This document shows positions 7,765 to 16,254 of a stretch of DNA of 41,184 nucleotides, one piece after another (position 1 is the first letter of the stretch; the number at the start of each line of letters is the position of its first letter). A program made the position numbers and the translations under genes. A model generated the notes under the pieces. The model saw nothing but the letters and a program-made list of their open reading frames with translations, had not been told where the DNA came from and made no database searches. The stretch spans positions 1 through 41,184 of the forward strand of contig NZ_JAJSBI010000047.1 in assembly GCF_021261325.1 (NCBI RefSeq). The letters are read 5' to 3'. Source of the DNA: Streptomyces guryensis (GTDB lineage Bacteria > Actinomycetota > Actinomycetes > Streptomycetales > Streptomycetaceae).

Positions 7765-7914
7765 TTGGATCGCCTGGCAGGAGCGGACCCGGAAGTCGGT
7801 CCGGCCCAGTTCGTGCTTGACGGGTTCACCCTCTTGCGGGGAGTTCCCGCGGGGCTCGTCCGTCGTCACGGCAAGGTCACCGCAGCAGGACGACCGGACG
7901 CGGTGGGCCTGTGA
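7765..7914 (+). CDS. Small hypothetical ORF coupled to the PAP2 gene
   Basis: A 49-codon frame starts at TTG 7765 behind GAGGGGG and ends in a TGA at 7912-7914, overlapping the GTG of the PAP2 gene by 4 bases. That overlap and the ribosome site are the arguments for a real gene. The third-position GC, about 71% by my count, is rather low for this genome and argues against. The predicted peptide (LDRLAGADPEVGPAQFVLDGF...) is soluble and has no motif I recognise. It could simply be a translated leader that couples to the phosphatase. Confidence 0.35.
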   Translation: MDRLAGADPEVGPAQFVLDGFTLLRGVPAGLVRRHGKVTAAGRPDAVGL

Positions 7915-8597
7915 CCGGCCGGTCGGCGCGTGCCGTGCTGCCGCGGTCGCCGGCCGCGTGGCTCGGGCCGATCGCGGTCCTCGCCGCGCTGGTGGTCGCA
8001 GTGATCGGGGTCATGTACGCCGGCCACAGCGAGCCCGGCAGGGTGGACCGGTGGATCGTCCCGCCGACGGCGGACAGTGTGCGGCCGCCGTGGCGGTACG
8101 TCGCTCTGACCCTGGACTTCCTGGGGGAGCCCGCCGGGTCGGCGATGCTGATCGGGGCCATCGTCGCGGGCTTCCTGCTGCTTCGGCGCCCTCGGGCGGC
8201 GGTGCTCGTCGTCGCCGGCGCCGCCGTGACCGTGGGGACGGCGACGCTGCTCAAGCATGTGGTGGGACGCACCATCCATGGCGCCGGCAACCTGTCCTAT
8301 CCGAGCGGGCACACCGCCTTCTTCACCGGACTCGCTCTCATCGCAGCGCTGCTCGCGGCCGGCCGGCTCGGCCTCGGCAGGACGGCCGGCCGGTCACTCG
8401 TGCTCGCCGCGGCGCTGCTGGCCGGCGCGGCGATGGGATGGGCTGAGGTCGCCCTGGGCGCGCACTACCCGACCGACGCCCTCGGCGGCTGGTGCACCGC
8501 GCTGGCGGTGGTTCCGGCGACCGCGTGGCTGGTCGACCGGATCGCCGACCGGCTGGCCCATCGGATGGCCGGCGCCGGTCGGCGGGAGCGTCGCTGA
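7911..8597 (+). CDS. PAP2-family membrane phosphatase
   Basis: The protein has 228 residues with about five to six hydrophobic segments (near 18-36, 76-91, 96-114, 136-150, 163-177 and 190-205). Phosphatase motifs: K115-HVVGR120, a short form of motif 1; YPSGHT with PSGH at 131-134; and GAHYPTD with H185 and D189. Where family members usually have SR before this last motif, this protein has A178-E179. The family dephosphorylates lipid phosphates, including undecaprenyl pyrophosphate. Its position beside a polysaccharide operon makes lipid-carrier recycling an attractive guess, but it is convergent with that operon and not part of it. The GTG start overlaps the small ORF upstream. Its stop lies 2 bases from the stop of the aminotransferase gene on the other strand. 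Confidence 0.85.
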   Translation: MTGRSARAVLPRSPAAWLGPIAVLAALVVAVIGVMYAGHSEPGRVDRWIVPPTADSVRPPWRYVALTLDFLGEPAGSAMLIGAIVAGFLLLRRPRAAVLVVAGAAVTVGTATLLKHVVGRTIHGAGNLSYPSGHTAFFTGLALIAALLAAGRLGLGRTAGRSLVLAAALLAGAAMGWAEVALGAHYPTDALGGWCTALAVVPATAWLVDRIADRLAHRMAGAGRRERR

Positions 8598-8599
8598 CG

Positions 8600-9943
8600 T
8601 CACGCCAAGCGGCGGAACACGGGCTTCACGGGTCGTCCGGTCAGCCAGGGGGTGGGGTCGGCGGCGTCCAGTGCCTTCCGGTACACCGCACATGCCTGGG
8701 CCACCACGTCGACGGTGTGATCGATGTCGGCGTCGCTGAGCGCACTGCTCACCACGAACGACGGGGCCAGCACCCCGCCCGCGAGGAGCCGGTGCAGGAA
8801 CAGGGTGCGGTACCGCTGCGAGGGCTGCCCGTTCTCGTCGAGGGTGGCGAAGACCAGGTTGCTGGCCCGGCCCCGGACGACGATGTGCTCGCCGACGCCC
8901 ATGCCGGCCGCGGCGTCGCGGACACCGGCGGCCAAGCGCTCGCCAAGGGCGTGCAGCCGTGCCGTGACGCCCTCCTCGGCGTAGATGGTCTGCACGGCCA
9001 TCGCGGCGGCCAGTGAGTGCGTCTCCGCGCCGTGCGTGGTGGACAGCAGGAACACCCGGTCGCCGGAGTGCCGCAGCCCACCGCGCTCCATCAGCTCGCG
9101 TCGCCCGGCCAGCGCGGAGACGGCGAATCCGTTGCCCAGCGCCTTGCCGAACGTGGAGAGGTCGGGGACGACGCCGTACAGGCCCTGGGCGCCCGCCTCG
9201 GACCAGCGGAAGCCGGTGATCATCTCGTCGAAGATCAGGACGCAGCCGTGCCGGTCGGCCAGTTCGCGCAGGCCGGCGAGGTAGCCGGGCGGCGGTTCGG
9301 TGTGGGTGGCGGGTTCGAGGATCAGACAGGCGACCTCGTCCTGGTACCGGGTGAGCAGTTCCTCCGTGGCGGCCAGGTCTCCGTAAGGGAAGGACACGGT
9401 GAGTTCGTTGGTCGCCGCCGGGATACCGGCGGACATCGGCGTGGTGCCGATGAACCAGTCGTCGGTGGAGAAGAAGGGGTGGTCGGCGCAGAGGGCCACC
9501 CGTGGGCGCCCGGTGGCGGCGCGGGCGAGGCGCACCGCGGCGGTGGTGGCGTCGGAGCCGTTCTTCGCGAACTTCACCATCTCGGCTGTCGGTACCGTGG
9601 CCAGGAAGCGTTCCGCGGCTTCGAGTTCCACGATGGACGGCCGGACGAAGTTGCTGCCGCGGTCGAGTTCCCGCCGTACCGCCTCCGTCACGCGTGGGTG
9701 GGCGTGGCCGAGGCTGACCGAGCGCAGGCCTGAGCCGTACTCGACGTAGCGGTTGCCGTCGATGTCCCACACATGGGCACCGCGGCCGTGGCTGATGACC
9801 GGGGCCAGGTTCTCGGGGTACTGGTCGTCGCCCTTGGCGTAGGTGTGCGCGCCGCCGGGGATCATGGCGTGCAGCCGCTCGTTCGCCGACCGCGACCGGG
9901 GGAGGAGGAACTCGGCGGTCTCCTCGGTGTGTTCGGTGTCCAA
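8600..9943 (-). CDS. Class III (GSA-type) PLP aminotransferase
   Basis: The protein has 447 residues and resembles glutamate-1-semialdehyde 2,1-aminomutase. It has IPGGAHTY near the N-terminus, KNGSDATTAAVRLARAATGR for cofactor phosphate, IFDEMITGFR with the pyridine-nitrogen Asp, and STFGKALGNGF with the Schiff-base Lys. At the end of a polysaccharide operon such proteins usually transfer an amino group to a keto sugar or a side-chain precursor, not to tetrapyrrole intermediates; that is inference from context. The TTG start lies 7 bases after the RmlC-like stop, with AAGGGTGAAG upstream. It is the last gene of the operon. I see no terminator before the convergent PAP2 gene. Confidence 0.85.
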   Translation of the reverse strand: MDTEHTEETAEFLLPRSRSANERLHAMIPGGAHTYAKGDDQYPENLAPVISHGRGAHVWDIDGNRYVEYGSGLRSVSLGHAHPRVTEAVRRELDRGSNFVRPSIVELEAAERFLATVPTAEMVKFAKNGSDATTAAVRLARAATGRPRVALCADHPFFSTDDWFIGTTPMSAGIPAATNELTVSFPYGDLAATEELLTRYQDEVACLILEPATHTEPPPGYLAGLRELADRHGCVLIFDEMITGFRWSEAGAQGLYGVVPDLSTFGKALGNGFAVSALAGRRELMERGGLRHSGDRVFLLSTTHGAETHSLAAAMAVQTIYAEEGVTARLHALGERLAAGVRDAAAGMGVGEHIVVRGRASNLVFATLDENGQPSQRYRTLFLHRLLAGGVLAPSFVVSSALSDADIDHTVDVVAQACAVYRKALDAADPTPWLTGRPVKPVFRRLA

Positions 9944-9950
9944 GCCCGCT

Positions 9951-10502
9951 TCACCCTTCCTTGTGCTTCAGGACCTCGGCGAGGCTCGGTGCCTCCCGGT
10001 CCCGTTGGGACATCGACGTGACCGGCAGTGGCCAGGGAATGGCGAGTTCCGGGTCGTCGAAGGCGATCGTCACGTCCTCGGACGGATCGTGCTGACGATC
10101 GATACGGTAAGAGGTGTCCGCGACTTCGGTAAGAGCCTGGAAACCATGCGCGCATCCTGCGGGGATGTACACGGTCTTCTGCGTCTCGCCGGACAGTTCG
10201 AAGAAGGCCCGGTTGCAGTACGTCGGCGAGTTGGGCCTCAGGTCCACGACGACATCGAAGATCTTCCCGTACGAGCACCGCACCAGCTTGGCCTCGCCGG
10301 CGCCGGAACGCAGGTGCATGCCGCGCAGCACGCCCCGGACCGAACGGGACACGCTGTCCTGGACGAAGGCGTGCGGGTCGAGGCCCACCGAGCGGACCAC
10401 ATCGGCGTCGAAGGTACGGCAGAAGAAACCGCGCTCGTCGGCGTACGGCGTCGGCTCGAACAGGTACGCGCCGGCGATCTCCGGGACTTCGGTCGCTTTC
10501 AT
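9951..10502 (-). CDS. rfbC: RmlC-like nucleotide-4-keto-sugar 3,5-epimerase
   Basis: The protein is a 183-residue cupin of RmlC length. It shows DERGFFCRTFD, GVLRGMHLRSG with the catalytic His region, AKLVRCSYGKIFDVVVDLR, and YIPAGCAHGFQ. RmlC and relatives epimerise C3/C5 of dTDP-4-keto-6-deoxyglucose. The form HLRSG in place of HYQ is common in relatives working on other nucleotide sugars, and a cytidylyltransferase is encoded in this operon, so the substrate could be CDP-linked. The ATG overlaps the pyruvyl transferase stop by 4 bases. The longer open frame upstream is a shadow of that gene. No 4,6-dehydratase that would make its substrate is encoded in the window. Confidence 0.88.
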   Translation of the reverse strand: MKATEVPEIAGAYLFEPTPYADERGFFCRTFDADVVRSVGLDPHAFVQDSVSRSVRGVLRGMHLRSGAGEAKLVRCSYGKIFDVVVDLRPNSPTYCNRAFFELSGETQKTVYIPAGCAHGFQALTEVADTSYRIDRQHDPSEDVTIAFDDPELAIPWPLPVTSMSQRDREAPSLAEVLKHKEG

Positions 10503-11719
10503 GGAGCCTTCCGCGGGGTCTGGATGGGGTCGGCCGCCGGGAACAGGGCCGCGGTCAACGCGGCGAACTGGTCGGCGAGTTGCTGCGCGGCGGCCTGGTT
10601 GCGCTCGGTGAGGGTCTGTCTTAGCTCCGCCGAGTGCTTCTCCAGGTCCCGGAACTGTTCGAGCAGCCGGTCGGCGTCGACTTCGCGCGCCGGATGGCAG
10701 TACGCGCCCAGCCCCATCCGGTCCATGAGCGCGTCGCTCTTCGCCGCATAGCAGAGGGCGAGCACCGGTGTGCCGGTCTTCAGCGCGCAGATGAGGTTGT
10801 GGTAGCGGACCGCCACCACGGTGTCGGCGGCCGCCATCTCCGTCATCAGGTCGGCCAGTGAGGCCGGTTCGGCAGCGGTGACCAGCGGTGAGCCGACGGC
10901 GTCGAGGATCGCGGCGACCACGGACAGATCGCACTGGTCGCCGGTGAGCAGCCGGACCGGCCTGCCCTCCTCGACCAGCGTGCGGACGAACCGGATCGTC
11001 CCGTCGAGGTAGCGCCGGTAGATCTCCTCGGCCCGGGCGCGGTCGTCGTTGCCGCCGTGGAAGTCCATGACACCCACGCAGACCGTGCCCGGCGAGCCCG
11101 AGGGCGCGCTCGCCCGCGGCGTCGGCAGGGAGAACGCGAGGTCGGGGTAGACCTCGTCGCGCCTGGTGTCCACGCCCATCGCGCGCATCGCGTCGCGGGA
11201 CGGGGCGTCCCGGTAGGACCGGTACGCGGCCAGTCGCCCCGACCAGCGCACCAGGGCCCGGGTCGGCCGGTTGCCGATCGCGGCGGCACCGACGCTGACC
11301 AGCGCGACCCGGGTGCCCAGCAGCCGGCCGCTCGCGCAGAGCAGGAACAGCGAGTACGGGAAGCCCCAGGGCCGCAGCGGCAGTGTGGCCTCCAGGACGC
11401 CCATGCCCGGCACGATCACCACGTCGTGCCGGCGCACCCAGGCGGCGGTACGGAAGACGTCGACGAGTTTGCCCAGCCCCTTGCCCGCGATCGCGCCCGC
11501 CCGCGACGCGGTCCGGTACTCGCCGCGGTACCAGTGCAGCCGGGTCGCGGGAATCCCGAACCGGGTCGTCACGGCCTCGGGTCCGCCGCACAGGGCGTCC
11601 ACGGCCGCGTCGGGATGCTCGGTGCGGAGATAGCCGAGGACGGCCTCGAGCGAGCCGTCGTTGCCGAGGTTGCCCGAGCCGAGGAGGCCGAACACCCCCA
11701 CGCGTGGTGCCGTCTTCAT
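10499..11719 (-). CDS. Polysaccharide pyruvyl transferase family protein
   Basis: The protein has 406 residues. It begins with a nucleotide-binding-like loop (VGVFGLLGSGNLGNDG) and contains VVIVPGMGVLEATLP, VGVMDFHGGNDD and VVAVRYHNLICALKTGTPVLAL. The R-x-H-N motif followed by Gly-x-Pro and YAAKSDALM is characteristic of the polysaccharide pyruvyl transferase superfamily. Members transfer a ketal-linked pyruvate from phosphoenolpyruvate to hexose units, adding negative charge to surface polymers. A cytoplasmic location is expected, acting on the lipid-linked repeat unit. The gene has 4-base overlaps with genes on both sides. Acceptor sugar not predictable. Confidence 0.88.
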   Translation of the reverse strand: MKTAPRVGVFGLLGSGNLGNDGSLEAVLGYLRTEHPDAAVDALCGGPEAVTTRFGIPATRLHWYRGEYRTASRAGAIAGKGLGKLVDVFRTAAWVRRHDVVIVPGMGVLEATLPLRPWGFPYSLFLLCASGRLLGTRVALVSVGAAAIGNRPTRALVRWSGRLAAYRSYRDAPSRDAMRAMGVDTRRDEVYPDLAFSLPTPRASAPSGSPGTVCVGVMDFHGGNDDRARAEEIYRRYLDGTIRFVRTLVEEGRPVRLLTGDQCDLSVVAAILDAVGSPLVTAAEPASLADLMTEMAAADTVVAVRYHNLICALKTGTPVLALCYAAKSDALMDRMGLGAYCHPAREVDADRLLEQFRDLEKHSAELRQTLTERNQAAAQQLADQFAALTAALFPAADPIQTPRKAP

Positions 11720-12663
11720 GCCCGCCGCCCCTCGCGGCCCGCGACGAGGGCGTCCACGGAGACGGTGAGCGCGGCCGGGTCGACCGGGGCGCGGTCCTCG
11801 ACCCGCTCGCCGGCGCCCGGCCGGACCCGGCTGGTCATCCAGGCGGCCAGGTGGCGGTAGCAGGCGCGCCGGTCGGCCGGGGACAGCGGGGCCCGCCGGA
11901 TCGCCGAGGCGAAGCCCCAGACGTACTCGGCGAGCAGCCGGGGAGTCGGGTGCAGCCGGCCGGCCCGGCGCGGGTCCAGATTGACGCACCGGGCGCGCTT
12001 GCTGGGGTTCGCCCGCTCGGCGCGGGTGGGGTGGTCGCGGCGGAAGTACAGGAGTTCCGGCACCTGGTGGAAGCGCCCGTGCAGGGTGATCTCGGCGACG
12101 AACGTGCGGTCCGCGTGGTGGTAGCTGTCCATCGGCTTCACCCGGCGCAGGGCGTCGGCCCGGATCACCCCGTAGAAGTCGTCACCGCCGGGCTCGAACA
12201 GCAGGCTGCGGAAGCGCTCCGGGGCGTGCGGCGAGCCGGTGGCGAGCGTGTACTCGTAAGGGACCGTCACCTGGCCGTCGCCGTCGATGACCGCCTGGTC
12301 GGCGTGCGCGAGGATGACGTCCGGCCGCTCGTCCAGCGCCTGGACGCAGCGCCGCAGCAGATCGCGGGCGTAGAGGTCGTCGTGCGAGGCCCACTTGAAC
12401 AGCTCGCCGCGGCACTGGGTGAACACGTAGTTGTGGTTCGGCGTGGCGCCGACGTTCCGGAGCAGCCGGATGTACCGGATGCGCGGGTCCTGCGCGGCGT
12501 ACTTGCGGCAGATGTCCTCGGTTCCGTCGGTCGAGGCGTTGTCGGAGATGACCAGCTCGAAGTCCTCGTAGGTCTGGCCGAGCAGGGCGTCGAGCGACTC
12601 GGCCAGGTACTCCTCGCCGTTGTAGACGGGCAGGCCGATGCTCAGCCTGGGTCGGTCGGTCAT
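11716..12663 (-). CDS. Glycosyltransferase family 2
   Basis: The protein has 315 residues. It opens with the GT-A fold signature LSIGLPVYNGEEYLAESL, followed by FELVISDNASTDGT and FKWASHDDLY, where the paired Asp residues take the place of the metal-binding DxD. There is no transmembrane segment, so it is a soluble or peripheral inner-face enzyme adding one sugar to the undecaprenyl-linked repeat unit. Start codon overlap with the flippase gene (ATGA) and end overlap with the pyruvyl transferase gene indicate tight coupling. Donor and acceptor are unknown. The last ~60 residues are Arg/Ala-rich without a motif. Confidence 0.9.
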   Translation of the reverse strand: MTDRPRLSIGLPVYNGEEYLAESLDALLGQTYEDFELVISDNASTDGTEDICRKYAAQDPRIRYIRLLRNVGATPNHNYVFTQCRGELFKWASHDDLYARDLLRRCVQALDERPDVILAHADQAVIDGDGQVTVPYEYTLATGSPHAPERFRSLLFEPGGDDFYGVIRADALRRVKPMDSYHHADRTFVAEITLHGRFHQVPELLYFRRDHPTRAERANPSKRARCVNLDPRRAGRLHPTPRLLAEYVWGFASAIRRAPLSPADRRACYRHLAAWMTSRVRPGAGERVEDRAPVDPAALTVSVDALVAGREGRRA

Positions 12664-13958
12664 GAGGTCCTCACTTCGGGAACGAGGTTGTCGTGGTGCT
12701 CACGCAGGGCGGACCGCAGTTGCAGCCACCACACGGCCGAGCCGCTGACGGTCGCGGCGGCGACGCCCCAGGCCGAGCCGACCGTGCCGGCCAGGGCCGC
12801 TCCGCCGAGCCCGCCGCCGACGTAGCAGGCGGAGGCGAACAGCTGGGAGCGCAGACTGCGCCGGGCGGCGCCGAGCGCGCGCAGCCCGGCCGCCGCGCCG
12901 GTGCCGAGGCCCGCTCCCGCGACGCCGAGGGTGATCTGGACGATGAGCTGCGAGGAGGAGTGCCAGACGTCGCCGAGCACGAGGTGGCCGAGCCGGTCCG
13001 GCATCAGCAGCAGGGCCCCGCCCCAGAGCAGCGCGCCGGCGGCCTGTCCGCCGCCCAGCAGGAGGCAGAACGTGCCGAGGCGGTGCGGGGCCTGCCTCAG
13101 TACCCGTGCCGCCTCGGGGACGGTGACCAGCGACAGGCCCATCAGTACGGCGAGGAACGGGCCCATCAGGAGCTCGGCGCCGCGCACCGCACCCACCGCG
13201 CCGAGCCCGACGATCGCGCCGAGGCCGTACGCCCGCAGCTGGCTCGCGCCGCTGAGGCAGGTGTTCTCGACCAGGTACCGGTAGCCGAGATCGCGCTGTT
13301 CGCGCAGCCAACCGCGCGCCCCGGTCACCCGGGGCAGGATGTCGGACTGGAAGTAGCCGTACACCGCCGCCACCGTGGCGGAGGCGCCCCAGGCCAGCAC
13401 GAAAGCGGCCACGGTGCCTACGTGGGCCGCCACGACCATGGCCGGGACGAGCGCGACGCCCCACACGACGTCGTTGACGAACGCCTTGCGCCCGGCACCG
13501 GCGGCGAAGAACGAGAACCGCCAGGCGTCCTGCAGCAGCAGCCCCGGCAGCATGGCCCCGAGACAGACGAACGCGGGCCCCACGCGGCCGCCGAGGGCCG
13601 GTCCGACCACCAGACACACCGCGCCGATGACCGCGCCCACACCGAGTGCGGTGCCCGTCGAGCGGGCCACCGCCCCTCGCCAGGACGCTTCCGGCACGCC
13701 GCTGAAGCGCACCACGAGCGGATCGGTGGCCAGCCCGCGGGAGACGTTGAGCACCACGCCGTAGGTCACCCAGGCCAGGCTGAACACGCCGAACGCGGTG
13801 ACCCCCAGCGAGCGGGCCACGTAGATGCCCACCGCGAAGTTGCTGATGCTGGAGGCCGCCTGGTCGGCGAGCCCCCAGGACAGCCGGCCGGCGATGGCCC
13901 GCCGGGCGGATCCGGCCGATGGTGTCGTCTTCTCCCCCTCGATGGTCATCCGCGTCAT
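12660..13958 (-). CDS. Wzx-like polysaccharide repeat-unit flippase
   Basis: The protein has 432 residues and is hydrophobic throughout, with many membrane segments and short Arg-rich loops. The N-terminus (RLSWGLADQAASSISNFAVG followed by YVARSLGVTAFGVFSLAW) is typical of the Wzx/oligosaccharide flippase branch of the MOP superfamily. It is expected to move the finished undecaprenyl-PP-linked repeat unit across the membrane for the Wzy-like polymerase encoded at 20166-21398. The start used (MTRMTIEG, ATG 13958) overlaps the stop of the DUF4910 gene by 4 bases. A second ATG lies 9 bases inside (13949). The much longer open frame upstream is an Arg-rich shadow. Confidence 0.87.
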   Translation of the reverse strand: MTRMTIEGEKTTPSAGSARRAIAGRLSWGLADQAASSISNFAVGIYVARSLGVTAFGVFSLAWVTYGVVLNVSRGLATDPLVVRFSGVPEASWRGAVARSTGTALGVGAVIGAVCLVVGPALGGRVGPAFVCLGAMLPGLLLQDAWRFSFFAAGAGRKAFVNDVVWGVALVPAMVVAAHVGTVAAFVLAWGASATVAAVYGYFQSDILPRVTGARGWLREQRDLGYRYLVENTCLSGASQLRAYGLGAIVGLGAVGAVRGAELLMGPFLAVLMGLSLVTVPEAARVLRQAPHRLGTFCLLLGGGQAAGALLWGGALLLMPDRLGHLVLGDVWHSSSQLIVQITLGVAGAGLGTGAAAGLRALGAARRSLRSQLFASACYVGGGLGGAALAGTVGSAWGVAAATVSGSAVWWLQLRSALREHHDNLVPEVRTS

Positions 13959-15229
13959 GCCTTGATCAGTCCGGCGGCGTGCAGGGCGTCGGCCGCGTGG
14001 GCGACGGTGTCGAACGGCAGCCCGGACCGCTCGGCCACGTCCAGCAGACTGTGCTCGCCGTCGGAGAGGTTGAGCACCCAGAGCATGGCCATCTGGGCCT
14101 GCTTGGTGTCGCTGCGGCCGCCGAGCGCGTCGTAGAGCCCGCGTCGGCCCAGCTGTGGTTCGCCGTAGGGGCTGAGGTTGACGTACTGGCGGTTGCGGTC
14201 GAGGACGGCGAACGCCTCGCGGCAGACGGAGAGGGTGTCCGCCATCGCTTCTGGGGAGACGAAGTCCAGATTGTCCGCCGAGGTGTGGTACTCGGGGTAA
14301 CCGGCGTACGGGGTCCGGGTGAGCGAGCCCACGCCGAGATTGAACCCGGGCGAGCAGAACTGCCGCTCGTCGTAGCCGTACGGAGTGAACTCGTTGACCT
14401 GGTGCGGGCGTTCGGATGCGGCCAGCACGTGCCGCATCACCCGGTCGATCTCCGCGTCGCCGCGTCTGCTCTGCTTGTACGTCACCTGGCCCCGGTCCCC
14501 GGCGCAGGCCAGCACGAGGCCGTGCTTGACTCGTTCCACCCGCTCGGCGTTGCGGGCCAGCCAGGTGATCGCCCCGATGGTGCCGGGCGCGAAGATGAAC
14601 CGGTAGGTGTAGTACGGCGTCTGCTCGGCCAGCGCCCTGGCCAGGAACGTCGCCACCGCGACGCCGGCCATGTTGTCGTTGGCCAGCGACGGGTGGCAGA
14701 CGTGGCAGGAGACGATCACCTCGTCGGCGACCTGCCCGGGCACCACGTGCTCGGCATAGGTGAGGTGGCCGTCGGCGAGTGTGGAGTCGATGCGCACCTC
14801 GTACTCGCCGTCCGGCATCGCGTCCAGGGTCTCCTGGGACAGGCAGAACCCCCATTCCGGCTTGTAGTAACTCGTGCGGTACGGCACCAAGGACGGCTGG
14901 TCGGGCAGGGTGTGCAGGTGTTCGCGCAGCTCGGCCAGCGGCATGGTCGCCGACACCGGCACGCTGTAGCCGAGCACGTGCAGGCTGGACGCGGCGAAGT
15001 CGACGACCCGGTGGCCTGCGCTGTCGGCGATGTACGCGTCGCGGATGTTCCACTCCTGCGGCACCGTCCAGTCGAGCACCTGGGTCCCGGTCGGCACCTC
15101 GTGCACCTGCAGCGGGAGGTACTCGCCGACGATGTCCAGGGTGGCGCGCACACCGTCGCCGGTGATGCTCCGGCACAGCGGGTACAGCCGCTCCACCAGG
15201 GCGTACATCTCCTCGCCGGGGTTGGTCAT
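13955..15229 (-). CDS. DUF4910/DUF2172 aminopeptidase-like protein with winged-helix tail
   Basis: The protein has 424 residues from the ATG at 15229, which overlaps the epimerase stop. It matches the family of M28-like, zinc-peptidase-fold proteins found in polysaccharide clusters. SITGDGVR is near the start, then YKPEWGFCLS, VIVSCHVCHPSLANDNMAG with the metal-ligand His and Asp, APGTIGAITWLA, and FCSPGFNLGVGSLTRTPY followed by YPEYHTSADNLDFV. The last ~75 residues form a small winged-helix domain (SGLPFDTVAHAADALHAAGLI). The family is widespread next to nucleotide-sugar genes but its reaction is not established. It may hydrolyse an amide on an activated sugar rather than a peptide. It sits between the NAD-dependent epimerase and the flippase. 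Confidence 0.85.
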   Translation of the reverse strand: MTNPGEEMYALVERLYPLCRSITGDGVRATLDIVGEYLPLQVHEVPTGTQVLDWTVPQEWNIRDAYIADSAGHRVVDFAASSLHVLGYSVPVSATMPLAELREHLHTLPDQPSLVPYRTSYYKPEWGFCLSQETLDAMPDGEYEVRIDSTLADGHLTYAEHVVPGQVADEVIVSCHVCHPSLANDNMAGVAVATFLARALAEQTPYYTYRFIFAPGTIGAITWLARNAERVERVKHGLVLACAGDRGQVTYKQSRRGDAEIDRVMRHVLAASERPHQVNEFTPYGYDERQFCSPGFNLGVGSLTRTPYAGYPEYHTSADNLDFVSPEAMADTLSVCREAFAVLDRNRQYVNLSPYGEPQLGRRGLYDALGGRSDTKQAQMAMLWVLNLSDGEHSLLDVAERSGLPFDTVAHAADALHAAGLIKA

Positions 15230-16251
15230 CGGCGCCACCGCAGGGTGTCGTCGACGGTGCCGGCGTCGGAGGCCGCGCGCAGCACCGCGAGACGGGTGAA
15301 GCGCCGGTCGAAGTCGTCCTTGGTCAGCCCGAACTGCCGGTAGGCGTCGGCGAGTTCGAGGGCACCGCGCTTCACCGTCCACTCGCAGTCGAAGCCGGGG
15401 ATCGCGGCGCGGAACCGGGAGAAGTCCACCCGGTAGGAGCGCGGGTCGGCCCCGTTCTCCCCGGTGATCCTCACCTTCGCGCCGGGCACCGCCTCGGCGA
15501 CCTGCTCGGCGATCTCGGCGACCGTGACGTTGTTGGTCTCGCTGCCGATGTTGAACGCCCGGTCGTGCACCGCTTCGCGCGGCGCGGTCAGCGCGGCCGT
15601 GAAGGCCCGGGCGATGTCGGCGGCGTGCACCAGCGGGCGCCAGGGGGTGCCGTCGGAGAGCACCAGCACCTCGCCGGACAGCAGCGCGTGGCCCACCAGG
15701 TTGTTCAGCACGATGTCGGCGCGCAGCCGGGGCGAGTAGCCGAAGGCGGTGGCGTTGCGCATGAACACCGGGGTGAAGTCGTCGTCGGCGAGCGCGTGCA
15801 GGTCGTCCTCCACGCGCACCTTGGACTCCGCGTACGGCGTCACCGGGCGCAGCGGGGCGTCCTCGCCGACCAGGTCCTCGCCGCCGGCGGCGCCGTAGAC
15901 CGAGCAGGTGGAGGCATACAGGAAGCGCCGCACTCCGGCCTCGCGGGCCAGCCGGGCCAGCCGTACGGACGCGTGGTGGTTGATGTCGTAGGTGAGTTCC
16001 GGCGCCAGCGAGCCCAGCGGGTCGTTGGACAGGGCGGCCAGGTGGATCACGGCGTCCACCCCGGCCACGTGTTCGGCCGTGACGTCACGCAGGTCCACCC
16101 GGTGCCCCCGCGGGTCCGCGGGGGTCTCGCCGAGGACGCAGTCGGCGAACAGGCCGGCGTCGAGGCCGACGACCTCGTGTCCGGCGGCGGCGAGGACAGG
16201 GGCCATGACGGTGCCCAGATATCCCTGGTGTCCGGTCAGTAGTACGCGCAA
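15226..16251 (-). CDS. NAD-dependent nucleotide-sugar epimerase/dehydratase (extended SDR)
   Basis: The protein has 341 residues. The cofactor loop TGHQGYLG (6-13) and the catalytic block STCSVYG...PYAESK identify an extended short-chain dehydrogenase acting on nucleotide sugars. HLAALSNDP and NATAFGYSPRLR are further family features. It lacks the STDEVYG of 4,6-dehydratases, so C4 epimerase or reductase chemistry is more likely. The TTG start is supported by a GGGGGG box 7 bases upstream and by the 3-base gap to the PIG-L gene. It lies within the methyltransferase, cytidylyltransferase, PIG-L and DUF4910 set and probably works on the same CDP-sugar. The exact reaction is open. Confidence 0.85.
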   Translation of the reverse strand: MRVLLTGHQGYLGTVMAPVLAAAGHEVVGLDAGLFADCVLGETPADPRGHRVDLRDVTAEHVAGVDAVIHLAALSNDPLGSLAPELTYDINHHASVRLARLAREAGVRRFLYASTCSVYGAAGGEDLVGEDAPLRPVTPYAESKVRVEDDLHALADDDFTPVFMRNATAFGYSPRLRADIVLNNLVGHALLSGEVLVLSDGTPWRPLVHAADIARAFTAALTAPREAVHDRAFNIGSETNNVTVAEIAEQVAEAVPGAKVRITGENGADPRSYRVDFSRFRAAIPGFDCEWTVKRGALELADAYRQFGLTKDDFDRRFTRLAVLRAASDAGTVDDTLRWRR

Positions 16252-16254
16252 GGT

